Positions 22,321-33,871 of a DNA stretch of 64,000 nt are shown here, in pieces. Both the position numbers and the translations under genes were made by a program. The DNA lies in assembly GCF_020497125.1 (NCBI RefSeq), contig NC_059077.1, positions 33,493,340 through 33,557,339 on the forward strand. Reading direction: 5' to 3'. Every line of letters starts with the position of its first letter. Positions within the stretch are counted from its first letter, which is position 1. This DNA comes from Mauremys mutica (taxonomy: Eukaryota; Chordata; Testudines; Geoemydidae). The notes under the pieces were generated by a model that did not search any database, was not told where the DNA came from, and saw only the letters and a list, made by a program, of their open reading frames with translations.

Positions 22321-22691
22321 GCTTGCTGTGCTATGGCGTCTGCACAGTTCACCCGGGAAAAAAGGCGTGAAACGGTTGTCTGCTGCTTTCAGGGAGGGAG
22401 GGGTGAGGCTGTACCCAGAACCACCCGCGACAATGATTTTTGCCCCATCAGGCACTGGTACCTCAACCCAGAATTCCAAGGGGTGGGGGAGACTGCAGGA
22501 ACTATGGGATAGCTACGGGATAGCTACCCACAGTGCAACGCCCCGGAAATCGACACTAGCCTCGGACCATGGACGCACACCGCTGAATTAATGTGCGTTG
22601 TGTGGCCGTGTGCACTCGACTTTATACAATCTGTTTTACAAAACCAGTTTCTGTAAAATCAGAGTAATCCTGTAGTGTAGACGTACCCTAA

Positions 22692-25100
22692 GACTTTATG
22701 CTGGGGATGAGAACAGAGACACTGCTGTTGCTGCCTCTTATCCACAAACTCAATTGGGACAAAAAGAAACACTAGTCTATGTTGTGTGGTTGCTTTTCGT
22801 CACCAATCCCAGAAATAAGCTTCTGATCTGACTTCCACTTAAAATTTTGGGTGTCATGACTGACTAGTACGTATGAAAAAGACTGACCTTCCACCCTAGT
22901 TTCCCCATGTACAATAAATGGCACTGAACAGCAGTTGCTCCCCAATGTGCACTTCACAAGTCAAGGACATACAAAAGTCTGACGTGCACTCTATAAATAA
23001 TGCGATACTAGAAAACTCGAGGTAGAATTTAGCAAGTAGAGGGCCCAGTGAACAAAACCTAGAGCAGGCCAGTTTTCATTTCCAGTGTCGCGCAGAACTG
23101 CCTGGTCAGCACAGAAACACAGTCGTCTTAAGTGCAGATCAGCAGTGTGTTACAGGAAGCAATTATATTTCACTTGTCCACAGTAGATCTTAGGTTGTCC
23201 CAAGCTGCTGCACAAAAAGAGATTTCCTAACTTATTTCACTCAGCCACAAAATGACAAGGAAGGAAAAGGAAAAAGATATCAAAGAAGTGATGATTCCAA
23301 GGGCCTCACAAATTACTTTCACAGCTCTGTCTGCCTAACAAGCAAGGGATCAAGGCTGTTATATTACCATTACTAGTCAGGTGGTCTATTTTCCTTGTTT
23401 GCTCAAATAAGAATGTAAATGTTCTGACAACTTTTCAGCAACTCAAATAATAAGAATGTAATGTCCTTTCAACTTTTCTGGACAATCGCCTACATGCTAT
23501 TGCAAAGTTGTTTTTCTATAAATTTTCTTGGCATTATAAGGAATATATATTCAAATAGATTGAGTTCACTGAGAAATACATACACGCCTCCCCCCCCCCA
23601 CCTGCCTTACACCTCCCGGTGGAATCTTAAATCCATTTCACATTTTAAGTATCATATCAACATGTGGCAAATGTGTACCAAGCAGTATGTTTTTTGCCTT
23701 TTCTACCACGAGACTGTTCTTCAGTTTGTCTCCTTCAGCTCCTTTAAAGGAAACTTGCTGTATTCATCTAATGTTTTCCTATAGTATCTCAGTAGTGACA
23801 TCATGAAAAAAGTCTCTGATTACCAATACTTTAAAAATTGGTCAAACTGAAGTCAATTACACTAAATCTTAGTTTGCAATAAATTAAGGAACATAATTCA
23901 ACTACTATTATATTCCTGTACTGCAGATCTCAACATTTTCTATGAGATAATAGATGTAGTATACCAATAACTTTCTGTAAAACTGCAGTCACTTTTCAGA
24001 CTTTAAACTATGTAAAAAACCAGCACACGTTTTGAACTTGAAGTCACCAATAGGAATTAATCTATTCAGTTTACAAATAAAAAAAAAGTTTTCTAACTAC
24101 CAGCCCTAGATATTCAATCTTGTATTTGAAAATCAAGTTTGTTCTTTGGGGCTCATCCAACAGTTTTATTTATAAGGGGGGCAGAAAAAAAAATCAGTTC
24201 CCTCTCATATGGCTCTCCAATGTTAAGAAGAGTAGGTAGCTGTATAAGCTTAATTATTCAAGTAAGCATATGACTTAATAGACCAAGGCAGAAGGCTAGT
24301 TGATTACAATAGTACCAATTTCACTCAGAGTAGAATCATACAAATCTGTTATCTTTAAGTAGATACAGTACTGTATAAGTAGAAGGAAAACCTGTATATA
24401 ACCCTTGAGAAAAAGCTCTTATTTTCAGATTTGTAGCTAAATATTGAAGCTTTGTTTTTGATTAATACTTTACTTCCAGGAATCTGTCTCTATTTTCGAT
24501 TCTGTGCTCTCTTGACTTGGTCAGAGATTTTAAAACATTTAAATTTCCATTCTCTCCCCCCAACCTCATCCTAGTGTATTTCAATTCAGAAGTTACCTAT
24601 ATTAACAAGTATCATACTTGTCTCTTATCCTTGCGCTTTTCCTCTGAAGAGCTTTAAAAAGGAAGTCAAAGCACAGCTAATCCCATTTCATATATGGGAA
24701 AACAGGTACAAAGAAGCAAAATGATTTGTCTGAGGCCACACAGCAGGGCAAGCAGGAGAACCGGGAACAGAATCAACGTCTTGCAACTCCCAGGCCAGCT
24801 TCCCATTCTACTGGATCACCCTTACATAGCATAAAAAAATTACACCTTGCATACAATGTGTCCGTGTGGTTTGAAGCATTTTATTATTGGCTGTTACTTA
24901 ATGCCAAGAGTCATACTGCTTTCACAAGTTATCTTAAGGGTATTTTGGTGCCAAACTAGGGTGCCATTTCATTTATGTCAGGGACTGGGTTATAAACAGG
25001 AGCAGAAGAGGTTGCAGGCCGCCTCCTTCCAGCATTACACGTCTGCCTTTCGGAGTGTGATGGAAGGACCAGAATAATCAAAAAGTAGTTGTAAGGGGAA
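22692..25100. other. IL6ST intron 1, mostly unique AT-rich sequence
   Basis: No convincing coding frame is present. A MIR fragment lies at about 24640-24800. Short C runs occur at 23588-23598. I see nothing else. Confidence 0.5.
24640..24800 (-). repeat. MIR fragment
   Basis: cccatttcatatatgggaaa, gtctgaggccacacagcag and aaccgggaacagaatcaa follow the reverse-complement MIR core. Confidence 0.6.
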
Positions 25101-26010
25101 AGAAAAAATACACGCTCGCAAGCCGGGTGCCTTTAAACCCACGCCAGGGGGCTGCAGCCTCCGGCTCCCTGTGGGGCACGCTCGGGAAGTCAGGACATCG
25201 GCACAGCGGCCGTTAGCTCAGTTCACCCGGCGCCCACCCGCCCTGGCAGCGCTCTCCAGCTCCGGGCACGATCAGCTAGCGGGACAACGCGGCGGCCGAG
25301 CTGGCTCTTGCCAGACAGACACCCCCTACCCTACCCCACCCCACCCGGGGCCGCCGCTCTGCTCCCGGCTCCGCCGGCGCCACGGGGACCGTTAACGGAC
25401 CGTCTCAACGGCCACCGCGGAGGGTCAGCGCTGCTGGCTCCGCACCAGCACGCTCGCCTCACCCAACGCGCGCGCCGCCCCGAGCGGGCCCAGCTAAGCC
25501 GGCTCGGGGACCCGCACAGAAACCCCGGTGGGGGGAGGGGAGACCGTGGGGCCTGCAGCCCGAGCACGTTATCGGGCGGGGGGGGAGTGTACGAGGAGGG
25601 GCTCCGGGGCGAACAGAGCCGCACGCAGCCCCAGTGGGGCGCTGACCAACCCCCCCCCCCAGTTCCCTGATACTCCTGCGAAGCCCTCGCCCTACCTGCC
25701 TCATCCCTCACGGCCCAGGCACGGTACGGGTCCCGCTCACCCATTCGCTAAGTAGCGGCGTCAGCCCAGGCCTGGACCATAGTCCCGATCCCGTCCTGTA
25801 TGGGCAGCGCGGGTCACTATCCTCCTCCCGGACCCAACTCGGACACCCATTGGCCCGGGCCGGCCAGGGGGCTGACGTCTCGGAGGAGGCGGGGCTTCCC
25901 GTAACGAGCTTCCCGGATGCCAGAATTCTAGGGTTGCGGGCCCATTGCTAGCGGGGGAGGAGGGAACCAGGGCGGTTCCATTGTGCCTGCGGGGCGCCCT
26001 CCCCTCCGGG
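25100..26010 (-). promoter_or_regulatory. IL6ST: CpG-rich putative IL6ST promoter and non-coding first exon
   Basis: The block is GC-rich and dense in CpG, unlike the AT-rich flanks. Read on the minus strand it has an inverted CCAAT (ATTGG on plus at 25849-25853), a GC box (ggaggcgggg near 25885-25894) and a CRE-like tgacgtct at 25873-25880, with no obvious TATA box. A plausible first-exon donor, gaggcag followed by gtaggg, lies after base 25696. Distance to the coding start (about 18 kb) fits the long first intron of this gene in other amniotes. The transcription start is inferred to lie near 25.74-25.83 kb. Open frames through the block are GC-driven and not credible. The start could also be bidirectional. 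Confidence 0.7.
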
Positions 26011-26019
26011 CCTGCGGGT

Positions 26020-26480
26020 GTTTGGAATATTCTGCCGGGCCCTTAAGGGTGGGGGGATGGTAGGATTTTACTCCTCCTGCAGGGTCGGGCAGCGGAAGGT
26101 TCCATTCCCTCTTGCACCTGAGGGGAGATGGAGGGGATTAGAACATTCTAATCCCCGGGGATGCGTATGGAATGTTCTATCCCTCCTGCAATTCAGGGGA
26201 TTCCCTCTGCCTTGCTAGTGCGGGTCAGACCATTCTATAGGACCTGCAGCTGCGGGGTCAGAGGCGCTTGGTATCGGTTCCAACGGGGGGGGGGGGGGGG
26301 TTGGATTATTCTGAGCCTGCCAGCGGACCTCTGCGTGCGGGGCGGGGCAGTTGTTGAACTGTGCTAACCCTCCTGTAGCCAGGGACGGGGGTTCATAGTT
26401 TTCTAATCCACTGTCAACCGCAGGGGGTGGGAGAAAGGGTCTTTGGAACGTTCCGCCTGCAATCAGGGATGTCCTGTCAC
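26020..26480. repeat. Decayed minisatellite with GGAANNTTCY palindromes
   Basis: About ten degenerate units of roughly 40-60 bp recur, each with a palindrome-like block (GGAATATTCT 26024, AGAACATTCT 26140, GGAATGTTCT 26169, GGAACGTTCC 26445) followed by a cctcctgca...cagggg block. The 16-base G run at 26285-26300 lies inside. It adjoins the promoter block on its upstream side. Confidence 0.6.
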
Positions 26481-26594
26481 ACAAGCTCTAGCTGCTTTGC
26501 AATCAGCGGGTGAGACTGCAGTTTGCGTCGATAGCAAGCTAGCGTTAATCTAGCTAGCACAGGCTAACAAGCAGCCCCATGAAGGACCAGACAG

Positions 26595-26705
26595 CAAATG
26601 TGAAAAATCAGGATGGTGGTGGGGGGCAATGGGAACCTATATAAGGAAAAGACCCAAAAACCGGAACTGTCCCTATAAAATCAGGATATCTGGTCACCCT
26701 GGCTG
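26595..26705 (-). mobile_element. MITE half of the AGGGTGACCAGA family
   Basis: gtgaaaaatcagga, cctatataaggaaaagaccc and tataaaatcaggatatctgg end at gtcaccct. Related copies are at 42124, 44453 and 61150. Confidence 0.6.
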
Positions 26706-26764
26706 CATACATGAACTGCTAGCCCCTGCCATCGCCACCCAGGCTGCTGTGTGAGTACACTGCT

Positions 26765-27640
26765 GTTTATCAGAGGGGTAGCCATGTTACTCTGTATCCA
26801 CAAAAACAATAAGGAGGCCGGTGGCATCTTAAAGACTAACAGATTTTTTTGGGCATAAGCTTTCGTGGGTAAAAAACCCCACTTCTTCAGATGCATGGAA
26901 TTAATATTACAGATACAGCCATAAATATACAGACACATGAAGAGAAGGAGTTACCTTACAAGTGGAGAACCAGTGTTGACAGGGCCAATTCAGTCAGGGT
27001 GGATGTGGTCATAGGTGCCAACTTCTGCTGGTGCCAGTGGGTGCTTTACCCCCCTCTGCCCTGGGCCCCACCCTGACTCCACCCCTACCCCCATCCCTGC
27101 CCCTATTCCAATCGCTTCCCCAAATCCCCACCCCCAGGCCCACCTCTTCCCCATCTCCTCCCCTGAGCGTGCCACGTTCCCGCTCCTCTCCCCTTCCTCC
27201 CGGAGCTTGTTATGCCACGAAACAGCTGTTTTGCAGTGGCAAGCACTGGGAGGTAGGCGGAGAAGCAGGGACGTGGTGTGTCCAGGGGAGGCGGCTGAGG
27301 TGAGGCAGGGAGGGGAGCTTGCCAGGCGGGGAGGGAAGCTTGGCTGCCGGTGGGTGCAGAGCACCCACTCATTTTTCCCTGTGGGTGCTCCAGCCCCAGA
27401 GCACCCACAGAGTCAGTGCTTATGGATGTGGTCCACTCCCAGTAATTGATGAGGAGGTGTCAATACCAAGAGAGGGGAAATTGCTTTTGTAGTGAGCCAT
27501 CCATTCCCAGTCCCTATTCAAGCCCAAATTAATGGTGTTAAGTTTGCAAATGAATTGTAGCTCTGCAGTTTCTCCCCCCAAGAGTGGCTGTGCAGGGGAA
27601 GAGGAAGTCAAGTCCAGTCCCTCCCCAGCCTGGCGGATAG
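26765..27640 (-). repeat. Penelope-like retroelement 3' region (tentative), interrupted by a MITE
   Basis: 26765-26900 is the reverse complement of the tail seen at 8290 (acgaaagcttatgcccaaa on minus). On the other side of the MITE, 27430-27610 keeps a minus-strand frame with ELQFICKLNTINLGLNRDWE and SLGIDTSSSITGSGPH. The pattern hydrophobic-x-x-L-x-T-x-x-x-GLN near the end resembles the C-terminus after the GIY-YIG nuclease of Penelope-like elements. The two halves flank 27009-27423 and read on as one repeat. The family call is tentative. Confidence 0.45.
27009..27423. mobile_element. hAT-like MITE with 8 bp target duplication
   Basis: Begins cataggtgccaactt and ends agtcagtgcttat, inverted relative to each other. 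It is flanked by ggatgtgg (27001-27008 and 27424-27431). C-rich body with no coding. Confidence 0.8.
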
Positions 27641-27704
27641 CAGCTGGATCCCAGTGAATGGTAGGACCCCCTGGCTGGGGCGCCCCCAGCCCTGTCCCTC
27701 CAAT

Positions 27705-27785
27705 AGCTAGATTTTATGGGGGAGGTCTGATTTCATGGTCCATGACATGTTTTTCACTGTCATGAATTTGGTAGGGCCATAGCTA
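27705..27785 (-). repeat. Short dispersed repeat fragment
   Basis: atttcatggtccatgacatg and catgaatttggtagggcc match the end of a familiar chelonian repeat (gggccctaccaaattcatg on minus). Confidence 0.45.
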
Positions 27786-27834
27786 TCGGCCAAGGTGGTC
27801 AGGGATGCAACCCTATTCTCCATATGTTTCTAAA

Positions 27835-27990
27835 CCTCTAACTGGCCGAAGCTGGGACTGGATGACCAGTGATGGGTCACTTGAAATTGCCTTATTTTCT
27901 TCCTTCTCTCTGAAGCATCTGGCAGTAGCCACTGTCAGACAGGATAGTGGGTTAGATGGACCCATTGGATCCAGCCATTCTTACACTGGT
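27835..27990 (+). repeat. CR1-type LINE 3' tail
   Basis: gctgggactggatgaccag, atgggtcacttgaaattgcc, catctggcagtagccac and gttagatggacccattgg follow the order of a CR1 subfamily 3' end. Confidence 0.65.
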
Positions 27991-28262
27991 TATGCAAAAA
28001 TCCAGCTTTTTGAAACTACATCCTGAGGAGAGGACCATTGTCTTCTGATTAACTGTTGTGCAGTCTCAAGATCAAAGGCCCAAGCTGTATAAAGGAAAGA
28101 TTCATGGCTGTGCTAGTCCTGAGCAAAGGCTGTCACTCATGTGTAACTACAGAAAAAACCCTTTGTGGGGAGTAAAGGACTGACTCCTACCAGAGCTCTT
28201 GTTGGAGTTTGGGTCTATGTTTTCTCAGTAAAGCTTTCACCTTAAGAATACATGTGTTTGCT

Positions 28263-28572
28263 TAGTGTATCTACACTACAGCCAGGATCGATGCTCTGAA
28301 ATTGATCGACCGGTGGTCAATTTAGTGGGTCTAGTGAACACCTGCCAAATTGACAGCAGATCACTCTCCAGTCGACCCCTGTACTCTATGCCTGATGAGA
28401 AGAATAAGGTAAGTCAACAGGAGAAACTCTCCCATCGACCCCCTGTGGTGTAGATCCTGCGATGTAGATCCTGCGATAACTTGACCCAAGGTATGTCAAT
28501 TCCAGCTACATGAATAACGTAGCTGGAGTTGTCTACACTATAACGGTAAGTCGACCTATGCTACACATCACC
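28263..28572. mobile_element. Harbinger-type MITE, degenerate
   Basis: tatctacactacagcc at the left and gttgtctacactataac at the right, with gtcgacc and atcgacc motifs inside, resemble the non-autonomous family at 33143-33436. An exact target duplication is not visible. Confidence 0.5.
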
Positions 28573-28966
28573 TAAGATACTTTGCTTTCTCTCCAGAGGC
28601 CATGAACAACTTTAATTGCCAGCAGTTACAAGTGACCATGCGACCCTTTCTGAGGCTGTCCGGCTTGCTGGGAATATCCCAGCATTTGCAGAAAACTGCA
28701 GCCTGGAAAAACCCTGGTCAGGAGGGAGAGAGGCATCGAAGAGGTGACAGCTGAGGGGCTGGGAGCCTAGAGTGGTTTCCCTAGGTGGACCATGGAAGGG
28801 GAAATACAGGTGCAGTTGCCCTGAACTGTGACAGAGGGTGTGCATGCCAAATTATCTCACTTACACTTCTGCATCCACATCAGAATTGCCATACTGGATC
28901 AAACTCAAGATCTATCTACTTCAATATGTCTCTGTGGAAGAGAGAACTCACAGCTGGCATGTCTCC

Positions 28967-30046
28967 TCACAGCTTGGCATGACATATCCAGCTTTCTTCT
29001 AGTGCCCCCTGCTGATGGCTACTTCAGTCCTGTGGTGGTCTGCTACTTCTCAGGACTCAGCCCTTTGACTGGGACATGTTTAGATTGCTCTTTTTGTGAT
29101 AACAGAAAGTCCAACAAAAACAAATGTCTCATCCCTCTGTGTGGTCTGCCCCCCACAATTCTGGGCTGAGTGGTCCATACACCCTTTTCTCAGGGCTGCC
29201 AGTTGTCCATATCCCCTTCTCAGTGGCTTCACACCATCTTTTCTGTGGCTGGTAAGGGAATCCAGGCCTGCTGACTGCACTGGGTTCCAGTCTAGGGACC
29301 CTATAACCAGCCCCCCAGGTCTGCTTCTTAAGACTCCTTGCTTCTGTCTCCCTGGACTCCTTCCTACTGTAGCCAGTCAGTAGGCTTCTTCCCTAGTCTC
29401 TCTAAATTCACCCCTCTTTCAGGGGCAGGTTATCCTCTGGAATCCCCAACTGAAGGTATAAACTTAAAGCAACTTCCGCCCTCCTCAGATTTGACCTGTC
29501 TTTCCTTTTAAGTTTGTCTTGCTCTCTTCCTCCACTAAACACCTCCCAAGGCTCTCTTCCTGGAAATCCAAATCCTGCCTTTTTAATCAGGGCTCCTCAC
29601 CACCAGTGTCTGCTACACCCCTAGTGGCTACTCTGGGTCTCTCCTAGCCTCCTGCTTGGCTTCTCTACTTAGGAGAGGATCCCAAGGGCAGCTCTTCATC
29701 TGGGCTTCCTCCTTGACTCTCCCAGTCTCTCCACTCTTTAGTCCCAGAGAGTCAGAGTTATTCACTCTCTCCCTGTGGCCCCTCTAATGTCAATCCAAAT
29801 GCCTTGTAGGCTTTACCATCACTACCTTCTGGGCTTCATTTCCTCCTGACTCAGGAAACTCAGTCTGGTACAAGGCTTTACTACCTCCAGCCCAGTCCTT
29901 TCTTTAGTGTCATCACCGAGCTTTACCAGCTGGAACTCATCATTAATGGGGCTGGCCCACCTCCACGTGCAATCACATGGGTTAATTGGCCTCTCAGGTT
30001 GACATTAACCCTTTTAGAACCAGGATAAGGTATATACTTCATCACA
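28967..30046 (-). mobile_element. LTR, minus orientation, family A
   Basis: On minus it begins TGTGATG at 30046. The body shares ggttccagt.tagggaccct and following pyrimidine-rich text with the LTR at 31806-33865. The candidate 6 bp flank gtctcc occurs at 30047-30052 and at 28961-28966, but the left terminus reads TC rather than TG, so that boundary is uncertain. No internal retroviral coding is seen. Confidence 0.55.
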
Positions 30047-30114
30047 GTCTCCAACAGTGGCCAGCACCTGTTGCTTCAGAGGAAAGTGGGTAGATCCTGC
30101 AGTGGGTAGATATG

Positions 30115-30430
30115 AAGGGAAGATTATTCCATGTTAGGTCTCATCCTGATCTCTAACAGTTAAAGATGGGCTTAAACCCTGAAGCATGAGGTTTAACATC
30201 CCTTCCAAAATTTGTTAGTATCAACTCTGGATATTCATCTTATCCATGTATATCTTCACACCCTTTTTGAATCTTGCTAAATTCTTAGCTTCAGTTATTT
30301 CCTGCAGCCATGAGCTCCACAATCTATGGATTGTACGAAGAAGTATTTAATCACTCTTGAATTTGCCATTTTAAAATTGGTGTTCAGATTATGCTTTCAG
30401 TGATAGCTATGCAACCACATTAGTTTAGGA
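30115..30430 (+). repeat. CR1/L3-like LINE fragment
   Basis: gaagcatgaggtttaacatc, tgaatcttgctaaattctt, gccatgagctccacaatcta and gaagtatttaatcactc follow the 3' UTR layout of old CR1/L3 elements. Confidence 0.6.
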
Positions 30431-30825
30431 TTATGCTTGTGTAACCCCATTAACTAACAGTTTGTTTACACAGGTGACACTTAAAGCATAATCTGAGACA
30501 GGGAGTATGTACAAGTGTAGCTAAGGCTATAACTTGAGGTGTAGGCTCTCTAGTACTACTGATGTGTGAGATGGAAAGAACTCACAGTTGTCACAATAGT
30601 GTGCATCTAGGTGGGCAAGGATCTTCTCTTCTCTTGTATTCTCTAGTTCTCCTTTGTGTTTCTTCTATTCTATCTTTTTTTCTGCTTCTCTTTCCAGTTT
30701 CTCACTTCTTCTGGTGGGTCTCTGTCTCATCTATCTTATATAATTATGTGTGTCCCCCCATTCCTGTTGAATCTGAGCATCTCACAATCTTTAATGTAGT
30801 TAGCCCAACAATATAGCACCTCTAA

Positions 30826-30965
30826 TGTAGGAAACTACTATTATACCCATTTTACAGATGGGGAAATGAGGCCAAAAGAGGCTGAGTGACTTTCCCAAGG
30901 TCACACTAGAAGTTTTGTGGAGGAACATGGAATTGAAGGCTGGTTTTCTGAGTTCTAGGCTGATG
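30826..30965 (-). repeat. MIR SINE, well preserved
   Basis: cccattttacagatgggga, aatgaggccaaaagaggctg, agtgactttcccaaggtcac are the classic reverse-complement MIR core. Confidence 0.85.
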
Positions 30966-32454
30966 CCCTCATCTCCTTTGCACCTTCTCTCTCCCTTCCC
31001 TCTTTGTTCCTCTTATCTCTTAACTCTGGGTTTGATCAAAGCCCACTGAAGTCAATGACAAGACTCATTGATTTCAGGGGGCTTTGGATCAGGTCCTCTG
31101 TGCTCCCGTCCGTCCCACAACTTTCACTACCCCCTTGTTCAATGCTAGGGATTCCATTGTTGCTGGTTCCCTTTACTCTAACCTGTTCCTTTCTTCCTCC
31201 TCTCCTTCCCCTTGCTTTCCTGTTCTATATCCTACCTCTTATAATGCTTGGGTTCACTATGAGAATTGTCCTTATGTCTCTCATAGCATCCATCTATTCC
31301 TACAATGTTGCCACCTCTTTTACACTCTGCTTGATCCTGCATAAAAGTCATCCATCCTTGGCAAATATGTTTCCAGCGGAAGCATAGCAAAAACAATTTG
31401 CAGTTTATTTCCCACTTTAGCATGTCTTCTGCTTCCTGCTAACAAAGAATTTTAGAGATGTGCTACTGGAGACATCCTAAACAGCAGATACTCTCTTTCT
31501 ACTTAGAAGCAAGAGAGAACCTCCTTTGCTGACTCTCATTCAGTAACCTGACAGCCACTAGCTACTGTGGTGGATTCTTCAGAGGCAATTTTTAAAATCA
31601 AGACTATTTTTTAGAAAAGTATTCATTCTTTAGAAATTATTTTGGGGAAACTCTGGCCTGTGTCATACAGGAGGTCAGACTACGCGATCACCATGGTCCC
31701 TTATGGCTTTGGAATCTACGAAGCAACTTCTGATATGTTTCCAGAGTGGGGTGGAATGAAAAGTCCTCCTCCACCCTAACACTACATCAGACTGCAGTCA
31801 CATGTTGCCTGGCAAGATGCTCTGTATTCGTGGTTTAGCCCTACGACCAAGTTACATGCACCCCCCCCCCTTCTGGGGCACCAAAGTCCCTTCTTACAAA
31901 CAGGCTCAGGCAGTCTTCCCATTCACTGCCCAGATGGTGCCACTTGCCCAGTGGCTGGTAGGGGAACCCAGCCCTACCCTCTACTCTGGGTTCCAGTTCA
32001 GGGACCCTCTAATCAGCACCCAAAGTCTGTTCCATTCTGGACCTTACTGCTTCCTCCCTGAGCCTTTCCTAATCTCCTGGCCCCCACTTCTCTGTGTTTA
32101 CCAGCCCCAAAACCAGGGTGGATAAAAACCAACAATTTTTTTTTTAAATCAATTTTTTTGTTATTTAAATCAATGTTTATTTAAATCAGATTTTTCCTCA
32201 AAAATCATTTTATCAAAAAAAATCTGATCTAAAGATACATTATAGCTCAAAGATATCTCATCATGGAATATGGATTATAAATTCTAATTCTATAGTATGG
32301 GACAATATATTTATGTAATATTTAAGAAAAGTTTTGTAAATGAGTTCCAGTAGTTCATGGATTAGGGACCCAATCTCATGGGGTTCCAAGGGCTTCTGTA
32401 GAGATTTATTTAATCTTTCTATCTTCCCAATGGGACTCAGTGCTCAGTCTAGAA

Positions 32455-32764
32455 CAGGGGTCGGCAACCTTTCAGAAGTGGGGTGCCGAGTCTTCATTTA
32501 TTCACTCTAATTTAAGGTTTCACGTGCCAGTAATACATTTTAACATTTTTAGAAGGTCTCTTTCTATGTTCTATAATATATAACTAAACTATTGTTGTAT
32601 GTAAAGTAAACAAGGTTTTAAAAATGTTTAAGAAGCTTCATTTAAAATTAAATTAAAATGCAGAGCCCCCTGGAATGGTGGCCAGGACCTAGGCAGTGTG
32701 AGTGCCACTGAAAATCAGCTCGCGTGTCGCCTTTGGCATGCATGCCATAGGTTGCCTACCCCTG
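32455..32764. mobile_element. hAT MITE (310 bp) nested in the hAT element
   Basis: Starts CAGGGGTCGGCAACCT and ends AGGTTGCCTACCCCTG. It is flanked on both sides by a perfect gtctagaa (32447-32454 and 32765-32772). Other copies are at 41277 and 61940. Confidence 0.93.
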
Positions 32765-33142
32765 GTCTAGAAGATACCATCAGAGATGCTTAGTTTTGCA
32801 GTTCTCAAATTGTGGAGTTGTCTATCCAGAGATAACATGCTTGTTAACAGCAAAAATGTTTTTAAATCAATACATAGAGGTGAGAAATAACGGACCTCAA
32901 CCCTATTGTCCCTCTGCAAATTTGTGTACAGAGTCAATCCCTTACCTCTCTCTAAAAGTGCAAAGTTTCAAAAAGTTCAATGAATAGAAGATTGTTGGGG
33001 AGCTGAATAGATCTGGACAAGGAGAAGAAGTTTGGAAATAAATGTGAGAAGGGAGGGACAGGCAGTAGAAACAAAAGTGAAACTGTTTGAGCAGCATGTA
33101 TAGCGGGTACCTTCTAAAAATGAAACCTACATCTATCTCTGA

Positions 33143-33436
33143 GGTCTGGTCTACACTGGGGGGTGGGGTCGATCTAAGGTACGCAACTTCAGCTACGTGA
33201 ATAACGTACCTGAAGTCGAAGTACCTTACCTCGAATTACTTACCGTCCTCACGGTGCGGGATCGACGTCCGCGGCTCCCCATGTCGACTCCGTACCGCCA
33301 TTTGCGTTGGTGGAGTTCCGGAGTCGACAGGAGCACGTTCGGGGTTCGATATATCGCATCTAGATGAGACGCAATATATCGAACGCCGAGAAATCGATTG
33401 CTACCTGCCGATCCGGCGGGTAGTGAAGACGTACCC
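33143..33436. mobile_element. Harbinger-type MITE (294 bp) nested in the hAT element
   Basis: Ends GGTCTGGTCTACACT and (inverted) GGGTACGTCTTCACT, flanked by tga on both sides (33140-33142 and 33437-33439). The body contains a CpG-rich stretch with gtcgac and gatcgacg motifs. The ends resemble those of Harbinger-2, a likely source of transposase. Confidence 0.85.
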
Positions 33437-33871
33437 TGAGTTGTGAGGAATATGTATTAAGGTTATAACAACCAACAAGAATGCACTTTTTATGTAGAAA
33501 TCCATGATTAAATCGAGTCTTCCTGACTAGTGATTTAAATCAAATCCACCCTGTCCAAAACACCTTCCTCCCAGAGAGGAACTATAGGCTACTTTGGTTC
33601 TGTAGCCCCCAAAGAGACATTCCCCCCGCCCCCGCCCTTTCTCCCAGGGAGTGACTGCAGACTACTTCCCTACAGTGCCCTGACTTGCTGTCTTTATAAA
33701 CCCAGTTTACTTCATTCTTCCTCAGCTGGGCTCCCTCATTATTCAGCCCAGGGATTAGTTAAACCATTTGATTTCACTCAGCTGTGGTCTGTCTGGTTAA
33801 TTGGCCCCCTTCTTAATTTACATTAACCCCTTCAGGGTAAGTCCAGGGGTGAATATCCCATCACACCATGT

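Larger units (their letters stand above)
19837..22688. mobile_element. Harbinger-2: internally deleted PIF/Harbinger transposon (2852 bp)
   Basis: The ends GGCCTGGTCTACACTA and (inverted) GGGTACGTCTACACTA are flanked by a perfect 3 bp duplication, taa (19834-19836 and 22689-22691). Plus-strand layout: Myb exon 1 (20172-20775), third ORF on minus (20876-21172), Myb exon 2 (21704-22110), then only the N-terminal codons of a transposase on minus (about 22192-22320). This is the mirror image of Harbinger-1 with the transposase core removed. Subterminal sequence is rich in AAACCG and TTTAAACC repeats. Confidence 0.9.
32114..33553. mobile_element. Non-coding hAT element (1440 bp) inserted in the LTR
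   Basis: Termini are CAGGGTGGAT and its inverse ATCCACCCTG, followed inward by aaatca-rich text. The 8 bp flanks are cccaaaac (32106-32113) and tccaaaac (33554-33561), one mismatch. Two younger MITEs sit inside. Its terminus matches the remnant ending at 19822. Confidence 0.85.
31806..33865 (-). mobile_element. LTR, minus orientation, containing nested DNA transposons
   Basis: On minus it starts TGTGATGGGATATTCACC at 33865, has a TATA-like tttataaag near 33695, and ends at 31806. The 6 bp flanks are acatgt (31800-31805) and ccatgt (33866-33871), one mismatch. It is split by the hAT element at 32114-33553. Sequence similarity places it with the LTR at 28967-30046. No viral genes remain. Confidence 0.7.

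Noticed and set aside
21797..22479. Minus-strand frames of 124 and 208 codons opposite Myb exon 2
   Set aside because: Most of the span is antisense to the conserved Myb coding exon; only the MDPAQLNTAI part at 22192-22320 has a meaningful match, as a transposase remnant.
25308..25755. Several overlapping open frames on both strands in the CpG-rich block
   Set aside because: GC-rich sequence lacks stop codons by composition; residues are Pro/Arg/Gly low complexity with no domain, and the block looks like a promoter.
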